Source of the DNA: Staphylococcus sp. M0911
GTDB lineage: Bacteria > Bacillota > Bacilli > Staphylococcales > Staphylococcaceae
DNA length: 64,000 bases
Direction: 5' to 3'
NCBI RefSeq assembly: GCF_003491325.1
Contig: NZ_CP022881.1
Span: 1,612,001-1,676,000, forward strand
Notes under the pieces: model-generated
What the model saw: only the letters and a program-made list of their open reading frames with translations
The model's database searches: none
What the model was told of the DNA's origin: nothing
Made by a program: the position numbers and the translations under genes
Shown: in pieces, positions 1 through 10,318 of the stretch
Layout: each line of letters opens with the position of its first letter
How positions within the stretch are numbered: the first letter of the stretch is position 1

Positions 1-343
1 CACCTTTGATACGACCAACAATGAATAAACCTGCTGACATTAATGCCCCTGTATTACCAGCTGAAACACATCCATCCGCTTCGCCAGACTTAACCGCTTC
101 AGCCATTTTAACCATTGAACTATCTTTTTTACGTTTAATGGCACGTACTGGTTCATCTTCCATTTCGATTTTTTCAGAGCAGTGTCTAAAATCGATACGT
201 CCATGATTTAATGTATATTGCTCTTGATCACCGAATAAGATGATTTCTAAATCTTTAAAATCGTCGACTGCTTTTTTAACAGCTTCAAGTACGATTCCAG
301 GTGCGTCATCTCCGCCCATCATATCTACTGCAATTTTAACCAT
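1..343 (-). CDS. plsX: Phosphate acyltransferase PlsX, N-terminal part (runs off the window)
   Basis: PlsX makes acyl-phosphate from acyl-ACP, the first step of phosphatidic acid synthesis in Gram-positive bacteria, and works at the membrane. The product begins [16 protein letters not shown], the typical PlsX start with its glycine/aspartate-rich motif. Only about 114 codons are inside the window; the rest lies beyond position 1. The ATG overlaps the end of fapR by 8 bp, so the two are translationally coupled and belong to one lipid-synthesis operon, expected to continue with fabD and fabG as in other staphylococci. Control is likely through the FapR operator upstream of fapR. Confidence 0.95.
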   Translation of the reverse strand, partial: MVKIAVDMMGGDDAPGIVLEAVKKAVDDFKDLEIILFGDQEQYTLNHGRIDFRHCSEKIEMEDEPVRAIKRKKDSSMVKMAEAVKSGEADGCVSAGNTGALMSAGLFIVGRIKG

Positions 344-905
344 TTAATTCATCCTCACTTATATAGAACATTTTAAATTTACCAATAAAAACTAATTTAT
401 CTTTCACATAAGAGTTTACTTCTATTAAATAATGTTTGTTAGTTTGATTGATTACGTTGGCTACTGCTTTCACTGTATCATTTAATTTTACTTTATCCAG
501 AAATTTAACATCACTTTCTTGCGTTAATACCGTTGGATTATGTATAAGTGCAACACACAAAGAGTTGGCCTGTGCAAATAAAACATGACCACGTGCAATT
601 TGTGATTTAGAGAAAACGGAATCGCTTGTAATTTCAATCATCGATGTAGCTGTATCATTAGGTTTCAATTGAACTAAATCACCTATAATTTCATTAGCCT
701 CAATTGATTTAATTTGATCGTAATTGTGTTCAGCTACTAATTTTACTCGTTTTCTTAATTCTGGAATATTCAAATGTGTTCGATCAAGTCGAATGGTTTG
801 AATACTCACTTGGAACATTTCACATAGTTCATTGTCTGTGATAAAGGGGTTGTTTTCAATGGCTTGCTGAATCGCCTGTCTACGTTCATTTTTCTTTAAT
901 TTCAC
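336..905 (-). CDS. fapR: FapR, malonyl-CoA-responsive repressor of fatty acid and phospholipid genes
   Basis: FapR represses fap-regulon genes (plsX, fab genes) and is released by malonyl-CoA. The protein has an N-terminal helix-turn-helix (about residues 20-45, with [10 protein letters not shown]) and a C-terminal hot-dog fold that binds the ligand, containing the conserved [16 protein letters not shown] stretch. The start chosen is GTG at 903-905 (protein begins MKLKKNERR), because an AGGGGTGAG ribosome-binding site lies just upstream and the length (189 residues) fits the family. An upstream in-frame ATG at 954-956 is unlikely because the operator and the -10 element lie inside that extension. 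Overlaps plsX by 8 bp. Confidence 0.95.
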   Translation of the reverse strand: MKLKKNERRQAIQQAIENNPFITDNELCEMFQVSIQTIRLDRTHLNIPELRKRVKLVAEHNYDQIKSIEANEIIGDLVQLKPNDTATSMIEITSDSVFSKSQIARGHVLFAQANSLCVALIHNPTVLTQESDVKFLDKVKLNDTVKAVANVINQTNKHYLIEVNSYVKDKLVFIGKFKMFYISEDELNG

Positions 906-921
906 ATTCTCACCCCTCATT

Positions 922-938
922 TTAGTACCAAGTCTTAA
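922..938. promoter_or_regulatory. FapR operator candidate
   Basis: The sequence TTAGTACCAAGTCTTAA lies between the fapR start and its -10 box. It closely resembles the FapR binding site known from Bacillus and Staphylococcus (a TTAGTACC half followed by an imperfect inverted half). Its place just downstream of the promoter suits autorepression of fapR-plsX. Match judged by eye. Confidence 0.75.
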
Positions 939-951
939 ACATTCCTCACAT

Positions 952-981
952 ATCATAACACTTTCTATTTCAATCCCTCAA
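952..981 (-). promoter_or_regulatory. SigA-type promoter of fapR-plsX
   Basis: On the minus strand TTGAGG (976-981) and TATGAT (952-957) are separated by 18 bp. The FapR operator begins 13 bp downstream of the -10 box, so repressor binding would cover the transcription start region. Confidence 0.6.
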
Positions 982-1053
982 CAATTAACTATAATACATA
1001 CATAAATTTATTTATTGGTTATTAAATTCCTCGTTTTAAATGATAGCATTTTA

Positions 1054-3102
1054 TCAATCAAAGCTCATATCAAGTAAATTATCTTCGATAAAATGTCTAA
1101 GATGATCATAATTTTCATTGAAAAATTCACCAGATTGAATTAATTCACCTGCTTCGTCTCTTGCTACTTCTAACATACGATAATCTTCTACAATATTGGC
1201 AACTAAGAAATCAGGCAAACCACTTTGCTTCACACCGAAGAAATCACCTGGACCACGCATTTCTAGATCTCGTTCACTCAATTCAAACCCATCTGTTGTT
1301 TGTGTCATAATCGTCATTCTTTCGATTCCAGTTTCAGTTTTAGGCGAAGCAATGAGCACACAATAACTTTGATGTTCACTTCTACCTACTCTTCCACGTA
1401 ATTGATGTAAAGTTGATAAACCGAAGCGGTCAGCATCATATATCATCATAAAAGTCGCATTAGGTACATTAACACCTACTTCAACCACTGTCGTTGAAAC
1501 TAATATATCAATTTCATGTTCACTAAAACGGTGCATGACTTCATCTTTTTCTTCATTGCTTAGTTTACCGTGTAATAAACCTACTTTGTTTTCACCATAG
1601 TATTGTTGTAATGATTCAAATAGTTCTACCACATTCTGTACATCTTCTAAATGTTCAGAGCTTTCAATAAGTGGACAAATGACATAGGCTTGTCTTCCTT
1701 TTTTTAATTCACTTGTCATTTGAGTTAATACTTGTTCATATTGCTCATGCTTTGCCCAACTCGTCATAATCGGTTTTCTACCTTTAGGTAACTGTTTAAT
1801 AGATGAAACGTCCATTTCTCCAAACACTGATATTGCTAATGTTCTAGGAATCGGTGTGGCTGTCATAAACAAGACATTGGTCATCGCACCTTTTTCTCTT
1901 AATTTTTGACGTTGATTCACTCCAAAACGATGTTGTTCATCCGTAATGACTAAACCAACATTGTCAAAGGCAACATCATCTTGAATTAAAGCATGTGTAC
2001 CAATTAAGCAATCTATCGTTCCATTTTCAAGTTGTTCTAACAAAATACGACGTTTTTTCCCTTTGACTGATCCTGTTAATAAAGCGACATTCATTGTGTC
2101 ACCGAATAATTGAATTAAACTTTCGGCATGTTGTTCAGCAAGTATTTCTGTAGGTACCATAAGTGCTGATTGGTATCCAGCTGTTTTTAAGGCATACATA
2201 CATATAGCAGCTACGACCGTTTTACCTGATCCAACATCTCCTTGTAATAATCTATGCATACGAATAGGTGCTTTTAAATCTCTAAATATTTCATTAACAC
2301 TCGTCTTTTGGGCATCTGTTAATTCGAACGGTAAACTATCAATAAATGATTTTACTTTTTGAATATCATAATCAATTTCTATGGCATCGTCTGACGCTTT
2401 TTCTAATCGATTCAACCATTGCATGCGTAATTCAAACATAAATAATTCTGTAAATGCATAAGTACGTCTTGCTCTAAGTAAGTCTTGTTTACCTTGGGGA
2501 TGATGTAAATGATTAAGTGTAAATTCTAAAGTTTCTAATTTATACTTATTTCTGAGCTCATCTGATAACCACTCATGTATGACTACATCATTTAATGACT
2601 GACGTATATGATCACGCAATTGCTTTTGTTTAATACCTTCTTTAATACGATAAACGGGCTCTAATTGTGTATCATTAAGATTTTCCTGCTGATTAAAGAA
2701 CATTCTATTACCATTTATTTCTTGTTTTGAGCGATTCCATTTCCCTTTAACCGTTACAGTACCATGTAATTCAATTTTCTTTTTTAAATAAGGTTGATTA
2801 AAAAAGACGCATTTGACTGCAATTTGATTCACCATAATATGTACAGTTAGCTTAGATTTATTTCTCCCAAAAAATGCTACTGTTGGAGAGGAGTAAACTT
2901 CACCTTGAACAGTTACAGTACTTTGGTCTTCTGCCTCGTTTAAATCTATAACAGTATTATCCTCATAACGCGTAGGTAAATATAGTATGAGATCTTCGAC
3001 AGTGTTAATATTTAATTCTTGTAATACAGCTAAACGCTTCGGTCCTATACCCTTAATTTGATTTAATGGATAGGGACTTTCTATTAAATTGACTTTCGCC
3101 AT
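1054..3102 (-). CDS. recG: ATP-dependent DNA helicase RecG
   Basis: RecG remodels stalled replication forks and Holliday junctions. The 682-residue product has an N-terminal wedge/OB region, then two helicase lobes: Walker A GDVGSGKT at 288-295, the RecG-type DEQH box at 388-391, and motif VI in QLRGRVGR. Length agrees with staphylococcal RecG (about 686). The ATG has AAGGTGAT upstream. It lies between fapR (148 bp gap) and the terminator that follows fakA, so it probably has its own promoter in the 3103-3285 gap, where nothing else was seen. Confidence 0.97.
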   Translation of the reverse strand: MAKVNLIESPYPLNQIKGIGPKRLAVLQELNINTVEDLILYLPTRYEDNTVIDLNEAEDQSTVTVQGEVYSSPTVAFFGRNKSKLTVHIMVNQIAVKCVFFNQPYLKKKIELHGTVTVKGKWNRSKQEINGNRMFFNQQENLNDTQLEPVYRIKEGIKQKQLRDHIRQSLNDVVIHEWLSDELRNKYKLETLEFTLNHLHHPQGKQDLLRARRTYAFTELFMFELRMQWLNRLEKASDDAIEIDYDIQKVKSFIDSLPFELTDAQKTSVNEIFRDLKAPIRMHRLLQGDVGSGKTVVAAICMYALKTAGYQSALMVPTEILAEQHAESLIQLFGDTMNVALLTGSVKGKKRRILLEQLENGTIDCLIGTHALIQDDVAFDNVGLVITDEQHRFGVNQRQKLREKGAMTNVLFMTATPIPRTLAISVFGEMDVSSIKQLPKGRKPIMTSWAKHEQYEQVLTQMTSELKKGRQAYVICPLIESSEHLEDVQNVVELFESLQQYYGENKVGLLHGKLSNEEKDEVMHRFSEHEIDILVSTTVVEVGVNVPNATFMMIYDADRFGLSTLHQLRGRVGRSEHQSYCVLIASPKTETGIERMTIMTQTTDGFELSERDLEMRGPGDFFGVKQSGLPDFLVANIVEDYRMLEVARDEAGELIQSGEFFNENYDHLRHFIEDNLLDMSFD

Positions 3103-3285
3103 ATTCGATCACCTTGTTATGTATTAATCTTTAATCTATATTGTCACTTAAATAATACATTCATTCTACCATTTAGTTCCTTCAATGGTGGATTAAAACG
3201 CATTGATGTATTTTAGTTTACATAATATTTTTACGGACTATATACTATAGTATCTTAATGCTATTGTTATATGATGATTAACAAA

Positions 3286-3347
3286 AATAAAACGAGATAA
3301 AAGTAGTCAGAGTATTATTCTGAATATACTTTCAATCTCGTTTTATT
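3286..3347 (-). terminator. Intrinsic terminator after fakA
   Basis: AATAAAACGAGAT (3286-3298) pairs perfectly with ATCTCGTTTTATT (3335-3347). Read on the minus strand the stem ends in a T-rich tract, placed 13 bp after the fakA stop, so it ends the yloU-fakA transcript. Confidence 0.8.
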
Positions 3348-3359
3348 CATTAAATATGT

Positions 3360-5009
3360 TTATTCAACAGCAAATAAATACTGATAAATAGGTTGTTGAC
3401 CATTATGTTTTTCAATTTCAACATCTGGATACGTAGATTCTATCCATTCAACAAGTTGATCTGTTGTTTGTTGATTTGCATCTTCACCAACAATAATTGT
3501 TAAAATTTCACTATCTTCAGAAAGCATGGCTTCTAACAATTGTTTAGTAGCAGTATATTGATCAGCATCGCTTGTTATGATTTTATCTTCAACAAGACCC
3601 ATAAATTCATCTTTTTTAATTTCAACACCATCAATTTTAGTGTCTCTCACTGCAAATGTAACCGAACCAGATTTAACGACATCTAATGCAGTAACCATAT
3701 GACTCTTATTATCTTCTAATGAAGAACCTTCGTCATATTGGAATAAAGCTGCAATACCTTGAGGAACAGATTTTGTAGGAATCACTACTGCCTCTGCATC
3801 AACAATTTCTGCTGCTTGTTCACTGGCCATTAAAATATTTTTATTATTTGGTAAAATAATCGCACGCTTACATTCTGATTGCTCAATGACTTTAACTATA
3901 TCTTCAGTAGATGGATTCATTGTTTGTCCACCACTGATAATATGTGTAGCTCCCATTGATTTAAATAAATCTGAGATACCATCACCCATAGAAATAGTAA
4001 TAATAGCTGTTTCGACAGTTTGTGGTGTGTCATTTTTATGATTATTCGCTTCTTTTTTAATTACTTCACGGTGTTGCTCTCTCATATTTTCAACTTTAAG
4101 TTTAATTAATTCTCCATATTGTTGTCCGTAATTAAATACTTGTCCAGGATATTCTGTATGAACATGCACTTTAACAATTTCATCATCATTGATTACTAAT
4201 AATGAATCGCCAAATTCGCTCATATCTTGACGGAATTCATCTTCTTTAAATTCTTTCTTATCTTTACCAAAACGAACCATCATTTCAGTACAATATCCAT
4301 AAACAATATCTTCTGTATTAATCACGCCATGGAAATCATGCTCGTCATTAACTAACGTATCTGTATCTAATTTAGGTTTACTTGCTTCAATCGTTTCGCC
4401 ATTTAAACCTTTTAAGAATCCTTCATATACAGATAATAATCCTTTACCACCACTATCTACAACGCCAACTTCTTTTAATACAGTTAGTAAATTAGGTGTA
4501 TTGTCTAATGACTTTTCAGCAGCTTCAATCGTTGCTTCCATGATTTCAACACAATCTTTAGATGACTCAGCTTTATCAATAGCTGCTTGAGCTGCATCTT
4601 TAGCAACAGTTAAGATCGTCCCTTCAACTGGTTTCATTACAGCCTTATAAGCTGTTTCGACACCTGCTTGAAGACTTTCAGCTAACTGTTGTGCATCAAT
4701 TTCAGATTCTGTCTCGATATTTTTACAGAATCCTCTAAATAATTGAGATAAAATAACGCCAGAGTTCCCTCTTGCACCCATTAATAAACCTTTAGAGAAT
4801 GTTTTACCAAGTTCTCCAATATTTTGAGATAAATTATTTTCAACTTCCTCACGACCAGAAGTGATTGTTAGATTCATATTTGTCCCTGTATCTCCATCTG
4901 GAACTGGATATACATTAAGCGAATCCACTAAATCTGCATTATTAGATAAATTTTGTGCCCCTTGTATAATCATATCGGCAAATAATTTACCATTGATTTT
5001 GCTAATCAT
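3360..5009 (-). CDS. fakA: Fatty acid kinase ATP-binding subunit FakA (DAK2 domain, YloV family)
   Basis: FakA phosphorylates fatty acids presented by FakB proteins, giving acyl-phosphate for PlsX/PlsY. In S. aureus it also influences virulence gene expression. The protein (549 residues) has the DAK2 nucleotide-binding domain at its N-terminus with DGDTGTN at 38-44 and [12 protein letters not shown], followed by the DegV-like second half. AGGAGG lies upstream of the ATG. It follows the asp23-like gene by 14 bp, so the two are co-transcribed, the usual arrangement. No FakB gene is in the window. FakA and PlsX use the same intermediate, so its position near plsX is functionally coherent. Confidence 0.93.
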   Translation of the reverse strand: MISKINGKLFADMIIQGAQNLSNNADLVDSLNVYPVPDGDTGTNMNLTITSGREEVENNLSQNIGELGKTFSKGLLMGARGNSGVILSQLFRGFCKNIETESEIDAQQLAESLQAGVETAYKAVMKPVEGTILTVAKDAAQAAIDKAESSKDCVEIMEATIEAAEKSLDNTPNLLTVLKEVGVVDSGGKGLLSVYEGFLKGLNGETIEASKPKLDTDTLVNDEHDFHGVINTEDIVYGYCTEMMVRFGKDKKEFKEDEFRQDMSEFGDSLLVINDDEIVKVHVHTEYPGQVFNYGQQYGELIKLKVENMREQHREVIKKEANNHKNDTPQTVETAIITISMGDGISDLFKSMGATHIISGGQTMNPSTEDIVKVIEQSECKRAIILPNNKNILMASEQAAEIVDAEAVVIPTKSVPQGIAALFQYDEGSSLEDNKSHMVTALDVVKSGSVTFAVRDTKIDGVEIKKDEFMGLVEDKIITSDADQYTATKQLLEAMLSEDSEILTIIVGEDANQQTTDQLVEWIESTYPDVEIEKHNGQQPIYQYLFAVE

Positions 5010-5023
5010 TTCACGTTGTCCTC

Positions 5024-5398
5024 CTAAATCTTTTTGCCCGTTTGGTTTAATCTAACACCTTGTACAAAGATATTAACTGAATTCACTTTTACATTAAGCG
5101 TAGACTCTAATGTATATTTAACAGTTGACTGAACATTGTTCGCCACTTCTGAAATTTTCACACCATAACTTACTATAATATACATGTCTATATCAACATT
5201 TCCGTCCTCTTCACGAACTTTGATGCCTCTTGCATAATTTTCATGGCCTAAAATTTCTGCGATGCCATCTCTTACTTGCTGTCTAGATGCCATACCAACA
5301 ATGCCGTAACATTCAACAGCTTTTCCACCTACAACTGAGGCAATGACTTCATTCGAAATATCAATTTTACCGTAATCATTTGAAATTTCTAATGTCAT
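5024..5398 (-). CDS. Asp23/Gls24 family protein (YloU)
   Basis: A 124-residue protein of the Asp23/Gls24 family, with the typical [20 protein letters not shown] opening and [14 protein letters not shown] near the end. The family includes alkaline-shock and membrane-associated envelope-stress proteins. This gene regularly precedes fakA in Firmicutes, but its molecular role is not settled. Strong AGGAGG ribosome-binding site. Transcription probably starts at the extended -10 element near 5564-5572. Confidence 0.88.
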   Translation of the reverse strand: MTLEISNDYGKIDISNEVIASVVGGKAVECYGIVGMASRQQVRDGIAEILGHENYARGIKVREEDGNVDIDMYIIVSYGVKISEVANNVQSTVKYTLESTLNVKVNSVNIFVQGVRLNQTGKKI

Positions 5399-5563
5399 AT
5401 TAATATTCCTCCTGAAAATAAAAGTTATGTGTTTCTTGTCTTATATAGATAAGCAATCTCTTTGCTAGTCTGCATTAATTATTATTACTAATTCATTCGA
5501 ATTTTTAATGTTTAAATTTCCTATTTCTTTAAAGTATCATACTATATTACTCCACAGCTTACA

Positions 5564-5572
5564 ATTATATCA
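5564..5572 (-). promoter_or_regulatory. Extended -10 promoter for yloU-fakA
   Basis: On the minus strand TGATATAAT (TGN plus a perfect -10) lies in the 307-bp divergent gap 5399-5705. No good -35 is visible, which is common for extended -10 promoters. The transcript leader would be about 160 nt. Apart from the two promoters nothing else was recognised in this gap. Confidence 0.5.
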
Positions 5573-5622
5573 TAATTTATCAAACGTTTCTGTATATAAT
5601 TCATGATTTATATAACTATTTA

Positions 5623-5651
5623 TTGCTAATCTTAAACAATTGTGGTATCTT
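5623..5651 (+). promoter_or_regulatory. Candidate rpmB promoter
   Basis: TTGCTA (5623-5628) and TATCTT (5646-5651) are 17 bp apart, with TG one base before the -10 (TGG-TATCTT). Both hexamers are imperfect. They lie about 55 bp before the rpmB start, in the right direction. Confidence 0.4.
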
Positions 5652-5705
5652 AATAAAGTATATAAGTTGTGACGTGTATTTATATTTATTAAAGGAGGTA
5701 CTTTC

Positions 5706-5894
5706 ATGGGTAAACAATGTTACGTAACAGGTCGTAAAGCTTCGACTGGTAATAATCGTTCACACGCTTTAAATGCGAACAAACGCAGATGGAACGCTAA
5801 CCTTCAAAAAGTTAGAATTCTTGTTGACGGAAAACCTAAAAAAGTTTGGGTTTCTGCACGTGCTTTAAAATCTGGTAAAGTTACTAGAGTTTAA
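5706..5894 (+). CDS. rpmB: 50S ribosomal protein L28
   Basis: A 62-residue basic protein starting [20 protein letters not shown], the normal L28 length and sequence for staphylococci. It belongs to the large ribosomal subunit. An AAAGGAGGT ribosome-binding site precedes the ATG. It is transcribed alone, opposite to its neighbours, and ends at a strong palindromic terminator shared with thiN. This form has only one cysteine and so no zinc-binding CxxC pairs. Confidence 0.98.
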   Translation: MGKQCYVTGRKASTGNNRSHALNANKRRWNANLQKVRILVDGKPKKVWVSARALKSGKVTRV

Positions 5895-5941
5895 TAAATA
5901 TAATGCACATATAAATAGTCCTTATGTGGAGGACATATTTT

Positions 5942-5978
5942 AAAAGAACTTAAAGGATATCCTTTAAGTTCTTTTTTT
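5942..5978. terminator. Bidirectional terminator between rpmB and thiN
   Basis: A perfect 34-bp palindrome (5942-5975) centred on GGATATCC, with A-run and T-run flanks, sits between the convergent rpmB and thiN genes. It can end transcription from both sides. Confidence 0.85.
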
Positions 5979-6617
5979 CTACAAGTCTTTACTTCTAATT
6001 TGTAACACAAGACCATTATGAATTTCTATTTTGGCATTAGGTTTTTCAACCTCATTAGAAATCGTTAATGTCGATCCCCTTACTAACTTTTCCTTTTCCA
6101 AATTATATTTAAATCCTGCCAACGTTAATACAGGTTCTCCACTCACGGGTATAAAGGAAACATATTGATATTGCGCATGTGGTGATATATTGTGCATACC
6201 AGAAGTCAATAGTATGATTTCATTTTGCTCATCTATTATTTTAAATTTGATACCTTTATTAATATATTCTGATTTCAACAAAATTTGAATGACACCCATA
6301 AAATGATCTAATCGACCACCAGTAGCACCATATATATGAATATCTTGATACCCCTCTTCAACAGCTTGAGCAACGCCTAAACCTAAATCTATATCATCTT
6401 TTTCAGCTTTAACAGGATGAATATTCAATTGTGTTGCTAAAAGTTGACGTTCTTGATTATTAACAGAATCAAAATCCCCCACTGAGAAAACAGGGTCAAT
6501 TTGATTCTGAATTAAAATCAATGCTCCCCTATCAATACCAGCCCATGTTTCTTGAGCATGATGTTGAAATAGATCTTTAGGGATATATCTATCTGAACAT
6601 AATAAATTGATTTTCAT
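5979..6617 (-). CDS. thiN: Thiamine pyrophosphokinase
   Basis: ThiN transfers pyrophosphate from ATP to thiamine to give the cofactor TPP. The protein (212 residues) contains the substrate-site motifs GIDRGALIL and VGDFDSVN, then the dense acidic stretch AEKDDIDLG typical of the family. I start it at ATG 6615-6617 (MKINLLCSDR); an in-frame TTG 6 bp upstream is less likely. The start lies 6 bp past the rpe stop, giving a tight rsgA-rpe-thiN unit, the usual order in Firmicutes. The stop abuts the terminator palindrome. Confidence 0.93.
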   Translation of the reverse strand: MKINLLCSDRYIPKDLFQHHAQETWAGIDRGALILIQNQIDPVFSVGDFDSVNNQERQLLATQLNIHPVKAEKDDIDLGLGVAQAVEEGYQDIHIYGATGGRLDHFMGVIQILLKSEYINKGIKFKIIDEQNEIILLTSGMHNISPHAQYQYVSFIPVSGEPVLTLAGFKYNLEKEKLVRGSTLTISNEVEKPNAKIEIHNGLVLQIRSKDL

Positions 6618-6623
6618 ATTCAA

Positions 6624-7268
6624 TCAGCCCTTTAACTTTTGTGTAACAGCTTGATAATCATCTTGTTTGAAGAAGTATGAACCTGTCACTAACATCGTAG
6701 CGCCATTTTTAACGCAAATTTCGGCTGTTTCTGCATTAATTCCACCATCAACTTCAATATCAAAAGTGAGTTGCTTTTCATTTTTTAAAGTATTTAATTC
6801 CAACACTTTATCCACACAATCCTCAATAAATGATTGGCCACCAAATCCAGGATTTACTGTCATAATTAAAACATAGTCCACTGCATTGATAATAGGTAAA
6901 ATTTGGCTCACGGTTGTTCCCGGATTAATCACTACGCCTGCTTTTTTCCCTTTATTCTTAATTTGTTCGATAGCTCTATGGATATGTGCAGTCGCTTCTA
7001 AATGCACAGAAATTAAGTCTGCACCATGATCTGCAAAAAGTTCAATATACTGTTCTGGATTTTCAATCATCAAATGAACATCAATTGGTAACTTTGATTG
7101 TTGTCGCACAGCGTCTAAAATAGGTATGCCAATTGAAATATTTGGCACAAATTGTCCATCCATTACATCGAAATGTAAGCCATCTACACCTGCTTCTTCC
7201 AATTTAACTAATTCATCCTTTAAATTTAAAAAATCTACTGATAATAATGAAGGTAATACTTTTGTCAT
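6624..7268 (-). CDS. rpe: Ribulose-phosphate 3-epimerase
   Basis: Interconverts ribulose-5-phosphate and xylulose-5-phosphate in the pentose phosphate pathway. The 214-residue TIM barrel shows the family motifs LHFDVMDGQFVPN (metal and catalytic Asp), DVHLMIENP, VNPGFGGQSF (phosphate loop) and EVDGGINAET. The length is typical. It lies directly against rsgA on one side and thiN on the other, without a gap. Confidence 0.97.
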   Translation of the reverse strand: MTKVLPSLLSVDFLNLKDELVKLEEAGVDGLHFDVMDGQFVPNISIGIPILDAVRQQSKLPIDVHLMIENPEQYIELFADHGADLISVHLEATAHIHRAIEQIKNKGKKAGVVINPGTTVSQILPIINAVDYVLIMTVNPGFGGQSFIEDCVDKVLELNTLKNEKQLTFDIEVDGGINAETAEICVKNGATMLVTGSYFFKQDDYQAVTQKLKG

Positions 7269-8144
7269 TTAATATCGTACCTTTCTTTCTGAAATTTCAT
7301 TGAATAACTGTAAATAATGTTCATATCTAAATTGAGCAATATTCCCAACATCTAATTCTTCTTTGACTTTACATTTCGGTTCCTTTAAATGATTACAATT
7401 ACGGAACTTACATTGTGTGCCATATTGTGCGATTTCGATGAAGTAATCTTTAAGTTCATCTTTATCAATATGATCAAAATCTAATGCGCTAAATCCAGGT
7501 GTATCTGCAATAAACCCATTAACTGTTTCGTGAAGTTCAACATGTCTTGTTGTATGTTTACCACGATTCAAAGATTTTGAAATATCGTTTGTATCAAGAT
7601 TTAGTTCTGGTTTAAAACGATTTAAAAAGGTTGATTTACCAACACCAGATTGACCACTTAATACAATCAAACCCTCTCCCCATTCTTGTACCAAAGCATG
7701 TTGATCGTCATTAATACCAACAAATTGAGTTGAATAACCTATTTCTTCATATATAGCTAAATAACTATTGATTTTTTCAATTTGATTATCGTCAGCCATA
7801 TCTTTTTTAGTAACTAATATTCTAGTATCTAAGCCGTAAGAATGTGCTATGACTAAGAATCTATCTAACAATTGAGTAGAAAACTGTGGTTCAACTGCAC
7901 TCATGACTATAACTAATGTATCTATATTACTGACAGGTGGTCGTTTTAAAGCATTCTCTCTTTCATGAACATGTTGGATGTAACCTTCCGTTTCATTTTG
8001 AACATCAAAGTCAACAATATCGCCAACGATTGGTGAAAATTTCTTTTTTCTAAATAAGCCACGAGGCTTGGTATTATACCTTGTGCCATTCACATCAACT
8101 TGATAAACACCACTTATCAATTTTACAATTCGACCAGTCTTCAA
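7269..8144 (-). CDS. rsgA: Ribosome small-subunit-dependent GTPase A
   Basis: RsgA is a circularly permuted GTPase that checks late maturation of the 30S subunit. Visible features in order are an N-terminal OB fold, the G4 motif (VTKKDMAD) ahead of the P-loop GQSGVGKST, then DTPGFSAL, and a C-terminal zinc site with [18 protein letters not shown] choose TTG at 8142-8144 as start: it follows AGAGGTGTCC and gives 291 residues, the length I expect for staphylococcal RsgA. The ATG 15 bp upstream has no ribosome-binding site. Confidence 0.93.
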   Translation of the reverse strand: MKTGRIVKLISGVYQVDVNGTRYNTKPRGLFRKKKFSPIVGDIVDFDVQNETEGYIQHVHERENALKRPPVSNIDTLVIVMSAVEPQFSTQLLDRFLVIAHSYGLDTRILVTKKDMADDNQIEKINSYLAIYEEIGYSTQFVGINDDQHALVQEWGEGLIVLSGQSGVGKSTFLNRFKPELNLDTNDISKSLNRGKHTTRHVELHETVNGFIADTPGFSALDFDHIDKDELKDYFIEIAQYGTQCKFRNCNHLKEPKCKVKEELDVGNIAQFRYEHYLQLFNEISERKVRY

Positions 8145-8220
8145 AAGGACACCTCTCAATTTTATTTTACTGTTATTAGTATATCAAAATCATAACTATT
8201 TATATATCTTTCTATATATA

Positions 8221-8255
8221 AAAAGACGGTGAGTATTATTTTCAACTCACCGTCT
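8221..8255 (-). terminator. Terminator after stk1
   Basis: AGACGGTGAGT (8224-8234) pairs with ACTCACCGTCT (8245-8255). On the minus strand it is followed by TTTTTATAT. It separates the rlmN-stp-stk1 transcript from rsgA-rpe-thiN, so the latter probably has its own promoter or depends on readthrough. Confidence 0.8.
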
Positions 8256-8281
8256 GACCTGTTGTACTATATTGTATAGAT

Positions 8282-10318
8282 TTAATCATCATATCCTACA
8301 TCTTTATCTGCAACAACTTTATTATCTACTCTGATAGTATAACCAGCTGTTTTGCCTTTTTCGATTTTCATTGGAATATTGATAGATTTATTATCTTTGA
8401 TTTCAAAGGATTGTATAGCCTCAGAACCATCATTATCTTTATCTCGAATATAAACTTCTACTTTTTGGCTTTTTCCTTTTTTACCAGAATAAGGTACTTC
8501 AACAGATTCATTGTAATTTTTTATGCCTTTTGCTGATGAATCCTCTGAATCATCTTCCTTAGATTTATCGTCATCAGAATCTGATTCTTTCCCCTTTGAA
8601 ACGACTAATGAGATAGTAGAGCCTTCATCAATAGATTTACTCTTAGGTGATTGTGAAATAACATTGTTCTTTTTCATACTATCACTATACGTTTCAGAAA
8701 CCTTTACTTTAAACCCTTTTGATTCAAGTTCTTTTTTAGCTGTAGAATATGATTTGTTTTCATAATTACTAACATAAACTTGTCTGACACCAAGTGATTC
8801 ATAAATCTTTATATTATGATCATTTAATTTCACTTGTTTGTTAGCAGCAACATTTTGGTTAGCAATATAACCTTTTGGCGTATTCGCATTATAGGTTTGT
8901 TCAACAGCAACATCTTTAAGCCCTACTTTTTCAAGTTTATTCAAGGCTTCATTTTTTGATAATCCAACGACACTTGGCATTTTGACTGTTTCAGGTCCTT
9001 TTGATAAAACAATATCAATTTTGTCACCACGTTCTACACGTTCCCCTTTACCTGGACGTGACTTAATAACTTGGTTTTCAGGATATTTATTACTATAATC
9101 TCTCGAAATATCTCCAAGTTTTAATTGGTGATTTTTTAATATTTTCTCAGCTTGTTTTTCAGTTTTTCCTGATACATTTGGCATTTCCTCATATATACTA
9201 CCGAATACAGCCATGCTGATAAAGGCAATCAAACCAATCAACAATAATGCGAAAATAAACGCAAATAAAAATTTCTTTTTCTTAGAACTTTTTTTACGAG
9301 GTGGCTCATAAATTGGACTTTCCATACTTTGAAATTGTTGATGGTTGACTTTTTGATCCATAATTGGAATTTGCATCGTCTCTTCAATGCTTTTTTCTTT
9401 TGGTGTATCATCTATTTTTTTAGAAATTTCATCCTTCGAAAACGACATTGTCTTTGTTTTCGTTTGATCTAACTCATATTTTTCTTCATTTGAACGATTT
9501 TCGTGTAGCGCACTACTTAAATCATCACGCATTTGTTGAATGGTACGATATCTATCTGCTCTATCTTTTTCCGTTGCTTTAAGTACAACGTTACTCAAAG
9601 CTTGTGGTACCTCTTCACGTTTTTCAGTAGTGATATTGGGAATCGTGTCCTGAATATGCTTAATGGCGATACTTACTGCTGTTTCACCATTAAATGGCGG
9701 TTCACCAACAAGCATTTCATAGAGTACAATACCTATTGAATAAATGTCAGTACCTTCATTAGTCGATTCACCTTTAGCTTGTTCAGGTGATAAGTATTGT
9801 ACCGTCCCGAGCACATGGTTAGTTTGTGTCAATGATGTTTCACTAATCGCTTTAGCAATTCCAAAATCAAAGATTTTAAGTGTTTTATTTTTATCTATGA
9901 GTATATTTTGCGGTTTAATATCCCTATGTACAATTCTATTATCATGTGCATGTTTGATACCTTCAAGAATTTGTTGGGCAAATTGAATTGCTGTCTCTAT
10001 ACTTAAAGGTCCATGATTTTGAATATATTCAGACAATGTTGGACCTTCTATATATTCCATCACTAAAAAATAACAGTCGTCCTCTTCAGCTACATCATAC
10101 ATGCTCACAATATTTTTATGTGCTAATTGTGATGAATTATGCACTTCTCTTTCAAATCGACGTAGTGTTTCTTCCTTTTCTCTTGGAGGTATGGAAATCG
10201 CTTTGATAGCTACCTTGCGTTTAAGAATAAGATCTTCAGCAAGATACACAATGCTCATGCCACCTCCACCAAGTTTATCGATGACTTTGTAGCGTTCGTC
10301 AATCAGTTTATCGATCAT
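8282..10318 (-). CDS. stk1: PASTA-domain serine/threonine protein kinase Stk1 (PknB/PrkC type)
   Basis: Membrane kinase that senses cell-wall precursors and adjusts wall synthesis, division and virulence. The kinase domain is at about 10-270: glycine loop GGGGMS 17-22, Lys39, HRDIKPQN 131-138 with Asp133, DFG 151-153, and activation-loop Thr161, Thr164 and Thr166, known autophosphorylation sites in S. aureus. One membrane helix follows at about 350-373, then three PASTA repeats (to about 575). An acidic linker and a C-terminal extracellular domain end the protein. At 678 residues it is slightly longer than the S. aureus form (664). Its start overlaps the stp stop by 4 bp. Confidence 0.96.
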   Translation of the reverse strand: MIDKLIDERYKVIDKLGGGGMSIVYLAEDLILKRKVAIKAISIPPREKEETLRRFEREVHNSSQLAHKNIVSMYDVAEEDDCYFLVMEYIEGPTLSEYIQNHGPLSIETAIQFAQQILEGIKHAHDNRIVHRDIKPQNILIDKNKTLKIFDFGIAKAISETSLTQTNHVLGTVQYLSPEQAKGESTNEGTDIYSIGIVLYEMLVGEPPFNGETAVSIAIKHIQDTIPNITTEKREEVPQALSNVVLKATEKDRADRYRTIQQMRDDLSSALHENRSNEEKYELDQTKTKTMSFSKDEISKKIDDTPKEKSIEETMQIPIMDQKVNHQQFQSMESPIYEPPRKKSSKKKKFLFAFIFALLLIGLIAFISMAVFGSIYEEMPNVSGKTEKQAEKILKNHQLKLGDISRDYSNKYPENQVIKSRPGKGERVERGDKIDIVLSKGPETVKMPSVVGLSKNEALNKLEKVGLKDVAVEQTYNANTPKGYIANQNVAANKQVKLNDHNIKIYESLGVRQVYVSNYENKSYSTAKKELESKGFKVKVSETYSDSMKKNNVISQSPKSKSIDEGSTISLVVSKGKESDSDDDKSKEDDSEDSSAKGIKNYNESVEVPYSGKKGKSQKVEVYIRDKDNDGSEAIQSFEIKDNKSINIPMKIEKGKTAGYTIRVDNKVVADKDVGYDD

